Below, piece after piece: positions 1 to 9,580 of a stretch of DNA of 49,804 nucleotides. The first letter of the stretch is position 1; the number at the start of each line of letters is the position of its first letter. This DNA is from an uncultured Campylobacter sp. (GTDB lineage: Bacteria > Campylobacterota > Campylobacteria > Campylobacterales > Campylobacteraceae). The notes beneath the pieces are model-generated. The model saw only the letters and a list, made by a program, of their open reading frames with translations, made no database searches and was not told the origin of the DNA. Position numbers and translations under genes: made by a program. The DNA is taken from assembly GCF_937981295.1 (NCBI RefSeq), contig NZ_CALJPC010000092.1:1-49804 (forward strand), given 5' to 3'.

Positions 1-46
1 AAAAAAGGGGGGTATCATAATTTAAATTTTAAATAAGGAGATCACT

Positions 47-346
47 TTGAAACTAATCATCAAAGAAAGAGCGGATAAATCTGAAGTTATGAACATCGTC
101 ACCCAATATTCTGAGGGAATAAAACTAAGAATTACGAAGATGGAGAATTCACAATATCCGCAAAATTCAGTAGATATCTATATGGGAGATAAGCAATTAA
201 CGTCGTTTTGTTGTAACAATGAAGATACAAATAAACTAAAAACCGCATTTGAAAAATTCTCCAATGCTTTAGAAATATGCGTTGAGCTTAACGAGCAAAG
301 AGGCAAAACTTTAGCGAGTTTGCGCGAATTTCCTAACGATAAATAA
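47..346 (+). CDS. Hypothetical protein, 99 aa, AT-rich orphan
   Basis: I do not recognise this protein. It starts at a TTG at 47, placed 6 bases after a good AAGGAG ribosome site (35-40). It is a small, charged, soluble protein with no signal peptide, no membrane segment and two adjacent cysteines (Phe-Cys-Cys-Asn) near the middle. The next gene begins 18 bases downstream on the same strand, so the two are probably co-transcribed. The base composition is clearly more AT-rich than the housekeeping genes that follow, and the AAATTTTA word typical of this genome is almost absent inside it. That suggests recent acquisition. A role as a small partner or immunity-type protein is possible but unsupported. 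Confidence 0.6.
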   Translation: MKLIIKERADKSEVMNIVTQYSEGIKLRITKMENSQYPQNSVDIYMGDKQLTSFCCNNEDTNKLKTAFEKFSNALEICVELNEQRGKTLASLREFPNDK

Positions 347-364
347 TTTTTAAGGTCTTCTATC

Positions 365-808
365 ATGCGTAAAATAATGTTTTTTCTCATATTGACACTC
401 AGTACTTCGTTTGCCTATGATGCATGCGATAACGAAAGGGTAAAGCGAATTTTACAATATTTAAATGATATTACGGCTAAAAGTGATAATGCATATAACA
501 AGAATCATAGCGACACTTTAACGTATACTTTGAATACATGCGAAAATAATACAATAATTCAAAGCGGTTACGTTTTATATTCTGGACCCAATAGTGACGA
601 AGTAATAAAAAGAGTAAAACAAATGAATGCGTCACAGAAAAAATCTATATATAGAGGAACTGAAAAATGGTTTTGTGGTTTAGTCAACGAAGTGTCTGCT
701 CTTAAAGAGAGCGGTATAAAATATGGGGTTGCACAGAATTTTATTAATGATGTCATGACCTCCAAAACAGTAGTAGATATGGGAAGTTGCAGAAAATACG
801 GCTATTAA
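365..808 (+). CDS. Secreted hypothetical protein, 147 aa
   Basis: No family is recognised. The N-terminus is a classical signal peptide: MRK, a hydrophobic stretch of about 12 residues, then Ser-Phe-Ala before Tyr-Asp-Ala-Cys, so cleavage is expected near residue 17 and the product is probably periplasmic. Four cysteines (about residues 21, 59, 104 and 142) are spread along the mature chain, an even number that could form two disulfides. The rest is hydrophilic with mixed charge. It follows the 47-346 gene by 18 bases and shares its low GC content, so both may have arrived together. It ends 51 bases before the convergent carB. Confidence 0.65.
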   Translation: MRKIMFFLILTLSTSFAYDACDNERVKRILQYLNDITAKSDNAYNKNHSDTLTYTLNTCENNTIIQSGYVLYSGPNSDEVIKRVKQMNASQKKSIYRGTEKWFCGLVNEVSALKESGIKYGVAQNFINDVMTSKTVVDMGSCRKYGY

Positions 809-859
809 AATTTCATAACTAGCTAAATTTAACGATATCCAACTCAATTTTCACTAAAT

Positions 860-3800
860 TTATTCTCCCCGCAGATATTCTTGCAGCGTTTTTACTTCGA
901 GTGCGGAGCCGTCTTTGATCGCGCAAACCGAGCGCGTCGCGGCGATCGCCGCCTTCATCGTCGTAAAATACGGCAGTTTAAACCTCAGCACGCTCTGGCG
1001 GATCTTCGCCGCATCGGCAGAGTTTGATTTACTGTCGCTGGTGTTGATGACGAGCGAAATTTCGCCGTTTTTGAGCTTATCCTCGATATTTGGGCGCCCC
1101 TCGCTGATTTTGTAGATAAACTCGCACTCCACGCCGTTTTCGCCCAGTAGCTTGTGCGTGCCGCCGGTCGCGACGAGGCTGAAGCCCAAGCGCTTAAACG
1201 CCTGCGCAAGCTCCACGGCGCGCACTTTATCATGATCGGCGAGCGATAAAAATACCTTGCCGCCGCTTGGAAGCGCGTTGCTCGCGCCGATTTGAGATTT
1301 GGCGAAGCTTTTGGCGAAGCTCTCGCCGATACCCATCACCTCGCCGGTGCTTTTCATCTCAGGCCCCAAGATCAGATCCGCGCCCGCAAGCTTGTTGAAA
1401 GGAAAAACGCTCTCTTTGACGCAGATATGGTTTTTAATACGCGGCTTTAAAATTCCCTTCTCTTCGACCAGCACGCCGAACTCGTCGTAAAATTTTAAAG
1501 CCTCGCGCAGACCCCCTTGCCACATTACCCGGGTAGCGACCTTAGCCATCGGAATTCCGCTCGCTTTGCTCACAAACGGCACGGTGCGGCTCGCGCGCGG
1601 ATTTACCTCGATAATGTAAAGCTCGTTTTCAAAAATCGCGAATTGAATATTCATAAGCCCTACGACGCCGAGATTTAGTGCGATCTCTTTGGTTTGGCGA
1701 CTTACCAGATCGATCATCTCCGCGCTTAGACTAAGCGGTGGCAAGATACTCGCGCTATCGCCGCTGTGGATGCCCGCCTCTTCGATATGCTCCATTATCG
1801 CGCCGATATATACGTCGCGCCCGTCGCAGATCGCATCGACGTCAAGCTCGGTCGCGTCAAGTAAAAATTTATCTATCAGCACGGGCGAGTGGTTGCTCAC
1901 GCGCACCGCCTCGCTCATATACTGCCTAAGCTCGGCTTCGCTATGTACGCGCCGCATCGCTCGACCGCCGAGCACGTAGCTAGGGCGCACGAGCACCGGA
2001 TAGCCGATCGCTGCGGCCTTTTCAATCGCTTCGGCTTCGCTTACGGCGGTATCGTTTTTGGGCTGCTTAACGCCGATACTTGCGATGAACTCGCTAAATT
2101 TCTTGCGATCCTCCGCTACGTCTATCGTGCGCGCACTCGTGCCGATGATCTTGGCTCCTACGGTGCTTAGGCGCTTGGCGAGCTTTAGCGGCGTTTGGCC
2201 TCCGAAATGCACGATCACGCCGTCGGGGCTTTCAGCCTCAATGACCGCTCTAACGTGCTCAAAATCGATCGGCTCGAAGTATAAAATATCGCTCGTGTCG
2301 TAGTCGGTGCTGACGGTTTCTGGGTTGCAGTTATACATTATCGTGGTGATCCCCATATCGCGCAGAGCGTAGCTGGCGTGCACGCAGCAGTAGTCAAACT
2401 CGATGCCCTGCCCGATGCGGTTCGGACCGCCGCCGATGATGAGGACTTTTTTATTATCTTTTGAAATTTTACGGCTTGCGATGGCGGGCGTTATGTTGGT
2501 GCTGGAGTATAGATAGGGCGTAAGCGCCGCAAACTCGCCCGCACAGGTATCTACTTCGTTGTATTCAAGGCCGATGCCCTGCCTGGCGCAGGCAAAATGG
2601 ATGTCGTTTTGCGTAAGGCCCAGATTGTCCTTTTTGTTGATCAAATTTGCGATCATCTTATCGCTAAAGCCCCAGCTCTTGGCCTGTCTTAGAAGCGCCG
2701 CGTCGTTGATGATCTCCATATCGATGCGCTCTTCAAATTTTACGATCTGCTCGATCTGGCTCAAAAACCAGCGGTCGATCTTGCTAAGCTCGTAAATTTG
2801 ATCCACGCTCATGCCCGCTCTAAAGCCCTGAGCGATGTATAAAATTCTATCTTGCTGCGCGTTGCGAAGCCCGAAGATGAGATCTTTTTCGCTTAAGCTT
2901 AGCTCTACAAATCCGAAGTAGCCCTTCTCCAGCGAGCACAGCGCCTTTTGGATACTCTCTTTAAAGCTGCGCCCGATCGCCATCACCTCGCCGATACTTT
3001 TCATCGCAGTGCCGAGATAGGGGTTTGCGCCGGGGAATTTCTCAAACGCAAAGCGCGGAATTTTAGTCACGATATAATCGATCACCGGCTCGAAGCTCGC
3101 GGGCGTGCCGGTGATGTCGTTTTTGATCTCATCCAGGCTAAAGCCCACCGCTAGCATCGTAGCGACCTTGGCGATCGGATAGCCCGTGGCTTTAGACGCG
3201 AGAGCCGAGCTGCGGCTTACGCGCGGGTTCATCTCGATGACGATCATCCGCCCCGTTTGCGGATTTACCGCAAACTGCACGTTTGATCCGCCCGTATCCA
3301 CGCCGATCTCGCGCAAAATTTTAAAACTCGCGTCGCGCATCGCCTGGTATTCTTTATCGGTGAGCGTTAGAGCGGGCGCAACCGTGATAGAATCTCCCGT
3401 ATGCACGCCCATCGGGTCGAAATTTTCGATCGAGCAGACGATGATGCAGTTGTCCTTATGATCGCGGATCACCTCCATTTCGAACTCTTTCCATCCAAGC
3501 AGGCTCTCTTCGATCAAAATTTCATTTATCGGGCTTACATCTAGCCCGTTTTGCGCGACCTCTTTAAACTCGTCGATATTGTACGCCACGCCGCTGCCCG
3601 CGCCGCCTAGGGTGTAGCTGGCGCGGATAATGAGCGGAAAGCCGATCTCATTTGCAGCAGCCATCGCCTCTTCGATATTGTAGGCGTATTTGGATTTAGG
3701 CAGATCCATTCCGATCTTAATCATCGCTTCTTTAAATTTTACTCTATCCTCGCCCTTTTTTATCGCTTCAGGGTTGGCACCTAGAAATTTTACCCCCGCT

Positions 3801-4123
3801 AGCTCGCCGCTTTCGTAAGCCTGCATCGCGACGTTTAGCGCGACCTGTCCGCCCATCGTAGGCAGGATCGCATCGACGCCCTCGCGCTTTATGATACGCA
3901 AAATGCTCTCTTTGGTGATCGGCTCGATATAGGTAGCGTCGGCAAAATCGGGATCGGTCATAATGGTAGCGGGGTTAGAGTTTATTAGCACTACGCGGTA
4001 TCCGAGGCTCTTTAGCGTCTTGGCAGCCTGCGTGCCGCTATAATCAAACTCGCACGCCTGACCGATTACGATCGGACCGCTGCCGATCAGTAAAATCGTC
4101 TTAATATCATCTATTTTGGGCAT
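860..4123 (-). CDS. carB: Carbamoyl-phosphate synthase, large subunit
   Basis: CarB makes carbamoyl phosphate from glutamine-derived ammonia, bicarbonate and two ATP, feeding arginine and pyrimidine synthesis. The protein of about 1087 aa matches the usual length near 1070. It shows the duplicated architecture: a first half opening with GSGPIVIGQACEFDYSG and a second opening with GGGPNRIGQGIEFDYC, each followed by an ATP-grasp domain (EMNPRVSRSSALASKATGYP and EVNPRASRTVPFVSKASGIP), then a C-terminal MGS-like regulatory domain (ATGGTHKLL). A TTG at 4126 would also open the frame, but the ATG at 4123 sits better behind AAAGGA and overlaps the mreC stop by one base (TGATG), suggesting translational coupling. 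The small subunit carA is not in the window. Confidence 0.97.
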   Translation of the reverse strand: MPKIDDIKTILLIGSGPIVIGQACEFDYSGTQAAKTLKSLGYRVVLINSNPATIMTDPDFADATYIEPITKESILRIIKREGVDAILPTMGGQVALNVAMQAYESGELAGVKFLGANPEAIKKGEDRVKFKEAMIKIGMDLPKSKYAYNIEEAMAAANEIGFPLIIRASYTLGGAGSGVAYNIDEFKEVAQNGLDVSPINEILIEESLLGWKEFEMEVIRDHKDNCIIVCSIENFDPMGVHTGDSITVAPALTLTDKEYQAMRDASFKILREIGVDTGGSNVQFAVNPQTGRMIVIEMNPRVSRSSALASKATGYPIAKVATMLAVGFSLDEIKNDITGTPASFEPVIDYIVTKIPRFAFEKFPGANPYLGTAMKSIGEVMAIGRSFKESIQKALCSLEKGYFGFVELSLSEKDLIFGLRNAQQDRILYIAQGFRAGMSVDQIYELSKIDRWFLSQIEQIVKFEERIDMEIINDAALLRQAKSWGFSDKMIANLINKKDNLGLTQNDIHFACARQGIGLEYNEVDTCAGEFAALTPYLYSSTNITPAIASRKISKDNKKVLIIGGGPNRIGQGIEFDYCCVHASYALRDMGITTIMYNCNPETVSTDYDTSDILYFEPIDFEHVRAVIEAESPDGVIVHFGGQTPLKLAKRLSTVGAKIIGTSARTIDVAEDRKKFSEFIASIGVKQPKNDTAVSEAEAIEKAAAIGYPVLVRPSYVLGGRAMRRVHSEAELRQYMSEAVRVSNHSPVLIDKFLLDATELDVDAICDGRDVYIGAIMEHIEEAGIHSGDSASILPPLSLSAEMIDLVSRQTKEIALNLGVVGLMNIQFAIFENELYIIEVNPRASRTVPFVSKASGIPMAKVATRVMWQGGLREALKFYDEFGVLVEEKGILKPRIKNHICVKESVFPFNKLAGADLILGPEMKSTGEVMGIGESFAKSFAKSQIGASNALPSGGKVFLSLADHDKVRAVELAQAFKRLGFSLVATGGTHKLLGENGVECEFIYKISEGRPNIEDKLKNGEISLVINTSDSKSNSADAAKIRQSVLRFKLPYFTTMKAAIAATRSVCAIKDGSALEVKTLQEYLRGE

Positions 4124-4872
4124 CAATTTTCCTTTGTAACGACATACAAAAACGCCGGCATCTCGGAGCTCACGTAGGGCTCTACGACGGCGCTTTTGTA
4201 TAGCTTCCCGCTTTGAATCTCTTTAACTTTCCCTACCGGCACGCCGGCAAAAAAAATTCCGTCCTTGCCGCTGGTAAGCACCTCATCGCCTACCTTGGGA
4301 TCGAGCCACTGCGGGATGTATCTAACCACGAGCTCGTTATTTTCGCCGCCTGCGACGCCAGGAATTTGGGTATCTCCTATGAAAACGGAGAAATTGCTCT
4401 TTTCGTCGCGCTGTAAGATCGCAAGCGGGCGCCCATCTTTATTTACTAAAATTCCTGCGGTCTTGCCCTCGCTGATGAGGCCGTAAATTTTGTTTGGGTT
4501 AAAATTTTCAAAATTTACGAAGAATTTATTGTAGTCGTTTAGATTTGCATAGCTCAGCGCCTTTACGAGCTGAACTTTGGGCTCGTAGACGGAGCTGTTT
4601 TTATCGATCAAAATTTTATTCAGCTCGCCCGCGAACGTACTAAGCAGCATCGCCGATTTTTTTAGCTCGGCATTTTCTTCTCGTAGAGCTTTGATCGTCT
4701 CTGCCTGGTTAAAATGCTCGTTTACAGCGCTTTTTACCCGATCGCTCACGCCGTAATAAACCTCTAAAATTCCTCCTGCAAATCCGATAAATTTGCCGTG
4801 GATATACGAGCCGAACGTAAGCGAAACGGCTACCAGCAAAACCGCGACGAGGAGGAGTTTGAGATTAGTCAT
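4123..4872 (-). CDS. mreC: Rod shape-determining protein MreC
   Basis: MreC is an inner-membrane scaffold linking cytoplasmic MreB filaments to the periplasmic elongation machinery. The 249-aa product has one N-terminal membrane anchor (about residues 4-23), then a coiled-coil stretch rich in Lys, Glu and Leu (about 50-80), then the beta-rich periplasmic domain with the family pattern Gly-Asp-Glu-Val-Leu-Thr-Ser-Gly near the end. It lies directly after mreB with an 8-base overlap and overlaps carB by one base, so it sits inside a translationally coupled operon. Presence of mreBC agrees with a rod or curved-rod cell. Confidence 0.93.
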   Translation of the reverse strand: MTNLKLLLVAVLLVAVSLTFGSYIHGKFIGFAGGILEVYYGVSDRVKSAVNEHFNQAETIKALREENAELKKSAMLLSTFAGELNKILIDKNSSVYEPKVQLVKALSYANLNDYNKFFVNFENFNPNKIYGLISEGKTAGILVNKDGRPLAILQRDEKSNFSVFIGDTQIPGVAGGENNELVVRYIPQWLDPKVGDEVLTSGKDGIFFAGVPVGKVKEIQSGKLYKSAVVEPYVSSEMPAFLYVVTKEN

Positions 4873-5899
4873 TTGCCGCTTGTTTTAGCGATTTGATCTC
4901 TTCTAGGGCTTTTCCCGTGCCGTTTGCGACGCAAAGCAGCGGCTCGTCCGCGACGAAAACCGGAAGCTTTACGGTGTCGCTTAGATACTTATCCAATCCG
5001 CGAATGAGCGCGCCGCCGCCCGTTAGCACGACGCCGTTTTCGACGATGTCGGCGGCGACTTCGGGCTGAATGCTCTCAAGGACAAATTTTAACGCATCGG
5101 CAATCTCTCTGATCGAGTCTTTAATCGCCTCTCTTACGTCCTCGCTCGTAAGATCGACCGAGCTTAAAAGCCCGCTAATTTGGTCTTTTCCTTTGACCGT
5201 GTATGTAAGATCTTTTTGCTGTTGTACCGCCGTGCCGATCTTGATCTTGATCTCCTCGGCGGCGCGCTCCGAAATAAGCAGGCTATATTTTTCTTTGACG
5301 TAATTAACGATGCTAGCGTCGATCTTATCGCCTGCAACGCGGACAGATTTGGCACTGATGATACCGCCTAGCGAGATGACGCCGATCTCGGTGGTACCGC
5401 CGCCGATATCTACGACCAGCGAGCCGCGCGCTTCATTTACCGGAAGCCCCGCACCGATTGCCGCAGCCATCGGCTCTTCGATTAGATAAACCTCGCGCGC
5501 ACCCGCTATCATCGCGCTTTCTCGCACGGCTTTGCGCTCGACCTGAGTTAGCCCGTAAGGTACCGAGATGATAATGCGCGGGCTTACGAAAAAGCGGCGC
5601 TTGTGGGTCTTTTCGATGAAATACCTAATCATCTTCTCCGTCATATCAAAATCCGCAATAACGCCGTCCTTCATCGGGCGCACCGCTTCGATATCGCCCG
5701 GAGTGCGCCCGAGCATCTCTTTAGCCTCAGCACCCACGGCGATGATCCTTTGCTTGCCGTAGCGTTCGTTTTGTACCGCGACGACGCTCGGTTCGTTGAT
5801 GATGATGCCTTTATCTTTTAGCAGCACGAGCGTGTTTGCCGTGCCTAGATCAATACCCATATCCCTAGAAAATAATCCTAGAATCGAATCAAGTAACAT
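4865..5899 (-). CDS. mreB: Rod shape-determining actin homologue MreB
   Basis: MreB is a bacterial actin that forms membrane-associated filaments and directs lateral wall synthesis. At 344 aa it has standard length. It contains the actin-fold nucleotide motifs: phosphate-1 GIDLGTANT (residues 15-23), phosphate-2 VVDIGGGTTEIGV near residue 165, and the adenosine motif VVLTGGGALIRG near residue 293. The start is an ATG behind AAGGGGAT. It lies 9 bases after clpX and overlaps mreC by 8 bases, so expression is tied to the operon. Confidence 0.97.
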   Translation of the reverse strand: MLLDSILGLFSRDMGIDLGTANTLVLLKDKGIIINEPSVVAVQNERYGKQRIIAVGAEAKEMLGRTPGDIEAVRPMKDGVIADFDMTEKMIRYFIEKTHKRRFFVSPRIIISVPYGLTQVERKAVRESAMIAGAREVYLIEEPMAAAIGAGLPVNEARGSLVVDIGGGTTEIGVISLGGIISAKSVRVAGDKIDASIVNYVKEKYSLLISERAAEEIKIKIGTAVQQQKDLTYTVKGKDQISGLLSSVDLTSEDVREAIKDSIREIADALKFVLESIQPEVAADIVENGVVLTGGGALIRGLDKYLSDTVKLPVFVADEPLLCVANGTGKALEEIKSLKQAAND

Positions 5900-5908
5900 T
5901 TATCCCCT

Positions 5909-7147
5909 TTATGCAGTTAAATTTTGTTTTACAAGTATCGGCTTGGATACGCCGTCTACGACCTCTTTGGAGATGATGACATCATAGCCCTTAAGCTCAG
6001 GCAGATCAAACATAATATCAATCATGATCTCCTCGATTATGCTGCGAAGTCCGCGCGCACCGGTTTTGCGCTTGATCGCAAGGCTCGCGACCTCCCTTAG
6101 CGCGTCGTCGTCAAATTTTAAATTTGCGCCGTCTATCGCAAAGAGCTTTTGATATTGCTTCAAGATCGCGTTTTTCGGCTCGGTTAAAATTCTAACCATA
6201 GCCTTTTCGTCGATCTCATTTAGCGTAGCCACTACGTGCAAGCGCCCGATGAGCTCGGGAATTATGCCGTAATGCACCAAATCGTCGGCCTCGACCATAT
6301 TTAGCAAATTTAAGCTCTCTTTCTTGCTGCGCTTGGTTTGGTTAAACCCGAGCACGTTCTGCCCGATGCGGCGGTTGATGATCTCGTTTAGCCCGTCGAA
6401 CGCGCCGCCGCAGACGAATAGGATATTAGTAGTATCGATCTGGATGAAGTCCTGATTTGGATGCTTGCGACCGCCCTTCGGAGGGATATTTACGACGCTT
6501 CCTTCGATGATCTTAAGAAGTGCTTGCTGTACCCCTTCGCCGCTTACGTCGCGCGTGATGCTGCGGTTTTCGCTCATTCGCGCGATCTTATCGATCTCAT
6601 CTACGAATACGATACCGCGCTGCGCCTTCTCTACGTCGCCATCCGCAGCCTGTAAAAGGCGGGTGAGGATATTTTCTACGTCCTCGCCGACGTAGCCCGC
6701 TTCCGTTAGGCTCGTAGCGTCGCTAATGGCGATCGGCACGTCCAAAAATTTCGCCAAGGTCTGCGCCATAAGCGTCTTGCCGCTGCCGGTAGGTCCGATA
6801 AGCAAGATATTTGATTTTGAAATTTCTGTATCGTCACCCTTCGCGTCGGTCTGTCTGAAAATTCTTTTATAGTGGTTGTAAACGCCGACACTAAAAATTT
6901 TCTTAGCGCGCTCCTGACCGATGACGTAGCGATTTAGCACTTCCATCAGCGCCTTTGGCTTGATAGCCTCGAAATCGATCTCTTTATTTTGATTTTGTAT
7001 CGCCTCATTTTGACCCTCGCTGCCGTGGATAGCGGCATATGCCATATCGATACAATAGCTGCAGATAGCCGCCGTACCGTCGTCGTTAGGATAGATACGA
7101 CGCCCGTCCGCGCCCGTCTCACCGCAAAAACTGCACTTATTTGCCAT
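5909..7147 (-). CDS. clpX: ATP-dependent Clp protease ATP-binding subunit ClpX
   Basis: ClpX is the hexameric AAA+ unfoldase that feeds tagged substrates into ClpP. The 412-aa protein carries the N-terminal zinc-binding domain with four cysteines (C5, C8, C29, C32), the Walker A motif GPTGSGKT at 118-125, the Walker B motif IVFVDEIDKIA, and the pore and sensor regions. The ClpP-binding loop reads as Leu-Gly-Phe (NVLGFN) in place of the Ile-Gly-Phe of E. coli, a conservative change. The ATG overlaps the lpxA stop by one base (TAATG). clpP is not in the window. The position between lpxA and mreB is the order I recall from C. jejuni. Confidence 0.97.
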   Translation of the reverse strand: MANKCSFCGETGADGRRIYPNDDGTAAICSYCIDMAYAAIHGSEGQNEAIQNQNKEIDFEAIKPKALMEVLNRYVIGQERAKKIFSVGVYNHYKRIFRQTDAKGDDTEISKSNILLIGPTGSGKTLMAQTLAKFLDVPIAISDATSLTEAGYVGEDVENILTRLLQAADGDVEKAQRGIVFVDEIDKIARMSENRSITRDVSGEGVQQALLKIIEGSVVNIPPKGGRKHPNQDFIQIDTTNILFVCGGAFDGLNEIINRRIGQNVLGFNQTKRSKKESLNLLNMVEADDLVHYGIIPELIGRLHVVATLNEIDEKAMVRILTEPKNAILKQYQKLFAIDGANLKFDDDALREVASLAIKRKTGARGLRSIIEEIMIDIMFDLPELKGYDVIISKEVVDGVSKPILVKQNLTA

Positions 7148-7938
7148 TAAATTTTACCCTTATCTAGCGGAATTCCGCGTTTTGTGTTGATTATAAACTC
7201 GCACATCTTGCGCACGTTTTGATCGCTCGTTTCGTTTAATAAAATTTGCGCCTGCTCCTTTAAGCCCCCGCCTTGGTTGAATAAAAATTTATACGCCCGA
7301 TTTATCGTCTCGACCGTCTCTTTATCAAAGCGGCGGCGGATGCCCGTTAAATTTAGCCCGCGGATATAGGCGCGATTTCCCTCGGCTAGGCAAAACGGCA
7401 CCACGTCCTGACTAAGCGCGCTAGCCCCTGCGATCATGCAGCTCTCGCCGATTTGGACGAACTGATGCACGGGGGTAAGCCCGCCGATAACGGCATAATC
7501 GCCCATTACGACGTGACCTGCGAGCGTGGCGTTGTTGGCTAGGATTATGTTGCTGCCCAGCACGCAATCGTGCGCGATGTGGCAATACGCCATCATAAAT
7601 AGATTATCGCCGATGCGCGTAAATCCGTCGCCCTTATGCGAGCCCGAGCTGATCGTGCAAAACTCGTGAATCGTAGCGTTTTTGCCGATGACTAACCCCG
7701 TTCGCTCGCCCTCTTCAAAACTCATATCCTGCGGAATTTCGCCCACGATCGCGTATGAAAAAATTTTAGAGCCCTCGCCGATTTGCGTATCGCCAATGAT
7801 GCGCGCGCCCTGCTTGATCGTGCAGCCGTCGCCGATTTTAGCCTGCGCGCTTATGAAAGCATACGGCTCGATCACAACCTCGGCTCCGATCTGCGCGCCG
7901 TCCTCGATGATCGCCGTGTGGTGAACTTTAGCCATCAT
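7147..7938 (-). CDS. lpxA: UDP-N-acetylglucosamine O-acyltransferase LpxA
   Basis: LpxA performs the first step of lipid A synthesis, moving a 3-hydroxyacyl chain from acyl carrier protein to UDP-GlcNAc in the cytoplasm. The 263-aa product is a left-handed beta-helix built from hexapeptide repeats and ends with the helical C-terminal domain. The catalytic His lies in AYCHIAHDC (His123). It begins with two consecutive Met codons, the first overlapping the fabZ stop as ATGA, so coupling to fabZ is likely. FabZ competes for the same hydroxyacyl-ACP pool, and the pairing of the two genes is conserved in many Gram-negatives. Confidence 0.96.
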   Translation of the reverse strand: MMAKVHHTAIIEDGAQIGAEVVIEPYAFISAQAKIGDGCTIKQGARIIGDTQIGEGSKIFSYAIVGEIPQDMSFEEGERTGLVIGKNATIHEFCTISSGSHKGDGFTRIGDNLFMMAYCHIAHDCVLGSNIILANNATLAGHVVMGDYAVIGGLTPVHQFVQIGESCMIAGASALSQDVVPFCLAEGNRAYIRGLNLTGIRRRFDKETVETINRAYKFLFNQGGGLKEQAQILLNETSDQNVRKMCEFIINTKRGIPLDKGKI

Positions 7939-8384
7939 TTATCCATTATCATCGCTTGAAGTTCAGCCTGCGCGGCCAGTGTGGCGCCGTCGTTGATGTA
8001 GGCTTCGCCTTTTAGCACCCAGATGCGTCCGCGGTGTTTGATTACGCTGATACGATACTCAAGCTTGTCGCCGGGGCGGACCGGGTTTCTAAATTTAGCG
8101 TTGTCGATACTCATAAAATACACGACCTTATCGCTTAAATTGGCGCCGTCTTTCTCCATGCTCTTAAACGCCAGCACGCCGCCTGCCTGCGCTAAGCCCT
8201 CGATTATCATTACGCCCGGATAGATCGGATGGCCTGGGAAGTGACCCTGAAAGATCTGCTCGTTGTAGGTTACGTTTTTATAGGCCTTGATGCTTTCGCC
8301 TATGCTGAGCTCTTCGACGCGATCTATCAGCAAAAACGGAAAACGATGAGGTAGGATGGAGAGAATTTCGTTTATATCTATCAT
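7935..8384 (-). CDS. fabZ: 3-hydroxyacyl-ACP dehydratase FabZ
   Basis: FabZ removes water from 3-hydroxyacyl-ACP in type II fatty acid elongation. The 149-aa hotdog-fold protein has the family signature LPHRFPFLLIDRV at the N-terminus and the catalytic pair His48 (in GHFPGHP) and Glu62 (in IIEGLAQ), the expected spacing. It overlaps lpxA by four bases and appears to be the first gene of the fabZ-lpxA-clpX-mreB-mreC-carB run. queH ends 33 bases upstream on the same strand, so read-through from it is possible. Confidence 0.96.
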   Translation of the reverse strand: MIDINEILSILPHRFPFLLIDRVEELSIGESIKAYKNVTYNEQIFQGHFPGHPIYPGVMIIEGLAQAGGVLAFKSMEKDGANLSDKVVYFMSIDNAKFRNPVRPGDKLEYRISVIKHRGRIWVLKGEAYINDGATLAAQAELQAMIMDK

Positions 8385-8417
8385 TGATCTGCCTTTTTTA
8401 GAAATTTTAGAATCTTA

Positions 8418-9551
8418 TCAAATTCTTACTAAAATTTCCCTAACATCTAAAAATATGCGCGAGAGCCCGTAAATTTGAACTTTGGCGGCTCTTATCTCGT
8501 CCGTGACGATGATCGGCGAGAGCGAGCCCGCAGCGCACAGGGCGACGCGAGTTTTATTTTGGCGCGCGAGACTCGGCGGATTTTTTAGCATTTCGGATAC
8601 GCTTTTGAAATTTGATCTTGAAATTTCGTTAAATTTCGCCAGGTTTAAAATTTTAATCTCGCCTTTGTCACTGCAAAAAATTTCGCACTCGCGCTCTATC
8701 CTAAATTTTACGTTTTCGCGCGTAAAATGCGAGCCAAATAGCACAAACGAGGGCACTACACGCCCGTCAAATTTGATCCATGCACGGAGCAGGCGGTAGT
8801 TTAAAAACCGATCGCGCAGCACGCTAAATTTCACACCTTTTCTTTCGAGCGAGCAAAGCTTTTTGTAAAATTTCAACTTCTCCTCTACCGAAGCGGGCAG
8901 GATTTGCCGATCGATCAACGACATTAGCTCGTAAATTTCGGCGCCTTGGGCTAAATTTTGCTTCAAATCCGCCGTCAGACTTCCGCCCAAATTTCGCTCA
9001 ACCCTTTGCTGATCATTCCGCTGCGCCGCAAGCGCGTAGATGCAGCCGCAGTAGTTTTGATGATAGAGCGCGTCTTTTTTCGCGAGCGCAAACTGCTCGT
9101 TCGTGCCGCCGTTTTTGCGAAAATCCGGCGCGATAAACTCCAGTCCGCAGCGCTCGCAGATGCGCTGTAGCGAGGCGCAGAGCTGAGAGTGCGATTTTTT
9201 GGGACTCATAAGAAGAGTCGTGGTGATTTTACGCTGGCCCAAACTTAGCGCGAGCTCGGCCGTTTTTTGCATACGAAAATCAAAGCAAAACTCGCAGCGC
9301 GCGCCTTTCTCGGGCTCATTTTCAAGCCCGCGCGCGCCGTCTAGCCAGCCCTGTAAATCATACTCGCCCGGGATAAATTTAATCCCTAAATTCTCGCAAA
9401 CCCGCTTCGCGTCGTGCATTCTAAGAACATATTCGCCATAGGGGTGGATGTTTGGATCGTAGAAATAGCCTATTAGCGGCTCTTGCGTGAGCTCTTTTAA
9501 GCGGCGCAAAAAATAATCGCAATCGACCGAGCAGCAGATGTGAACCAGCAA
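8418..9551 (-). CDS. queH: Epoxyqueuosine reductase QueH
   Basis: QueH reduces epoxyqueuosine to queuosine in tRNA, the last step of Q modification, and replaces the cobalamin-dependent QueG. The N-terminal domain has the metal-cluster cysteines expected for this family: ICCSVDC at residues 5-11, CEFC near residue 88 and CGC near residue 170. At 377 aa it is much longer than the core QueH domain of about 200 aa; the C-terminal part is an unassigned extension that I believe is common in Campylobacter homologues. Translation appears to start at TTG, seven bases after AAAGGG. It is divergent from the AsmA-like gene. Older databases call this family DUF208. Confidence 0.88.
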   Translation of the reverse strand: MLVHICCSVDCDYFLRRLKELTQEPLIGYFYDPNIHPYGEYVLRMHDAKRVCENLGIKFIPGEYDLQGWLDGARGLENEPEKGARCEFCFDFRMQKTAELALSLGQRKITTTLLMSPKKSHSQLCASLQRICERCGLEFIAPDFRKNGGTNEQFALAKKDALYHQNYCGCIYALAAQRNDQQRVERNLGGSLTADLKQNLAQGAEIYELMSLIDRQILPASVEEKLKFYKKLCSLERKGVKFSVLRDRFLNYRLLRAWIKFDGRVVPSFVLFGSHFTRENVKFRIERECEIFCSDKGEIKILNLAKFNEISRSNFKSVSEMLKNPPSLARQNKTRVALCAAGSLSPIIVTDEIRAAKVQIYGLSRIFLDVREILVRI

Positions 9552-9580
9552 AATTTAACCCTTTGCACGAAATTTTTGGA

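Noticed and set aside
1..12. A6G6 tract as a phase-variable homopolymer
   Set aside because: Six G residues is shorter than the tracts that usually vary in Campylobacter, it is outside a reading frame, and the window edge cuts the context.
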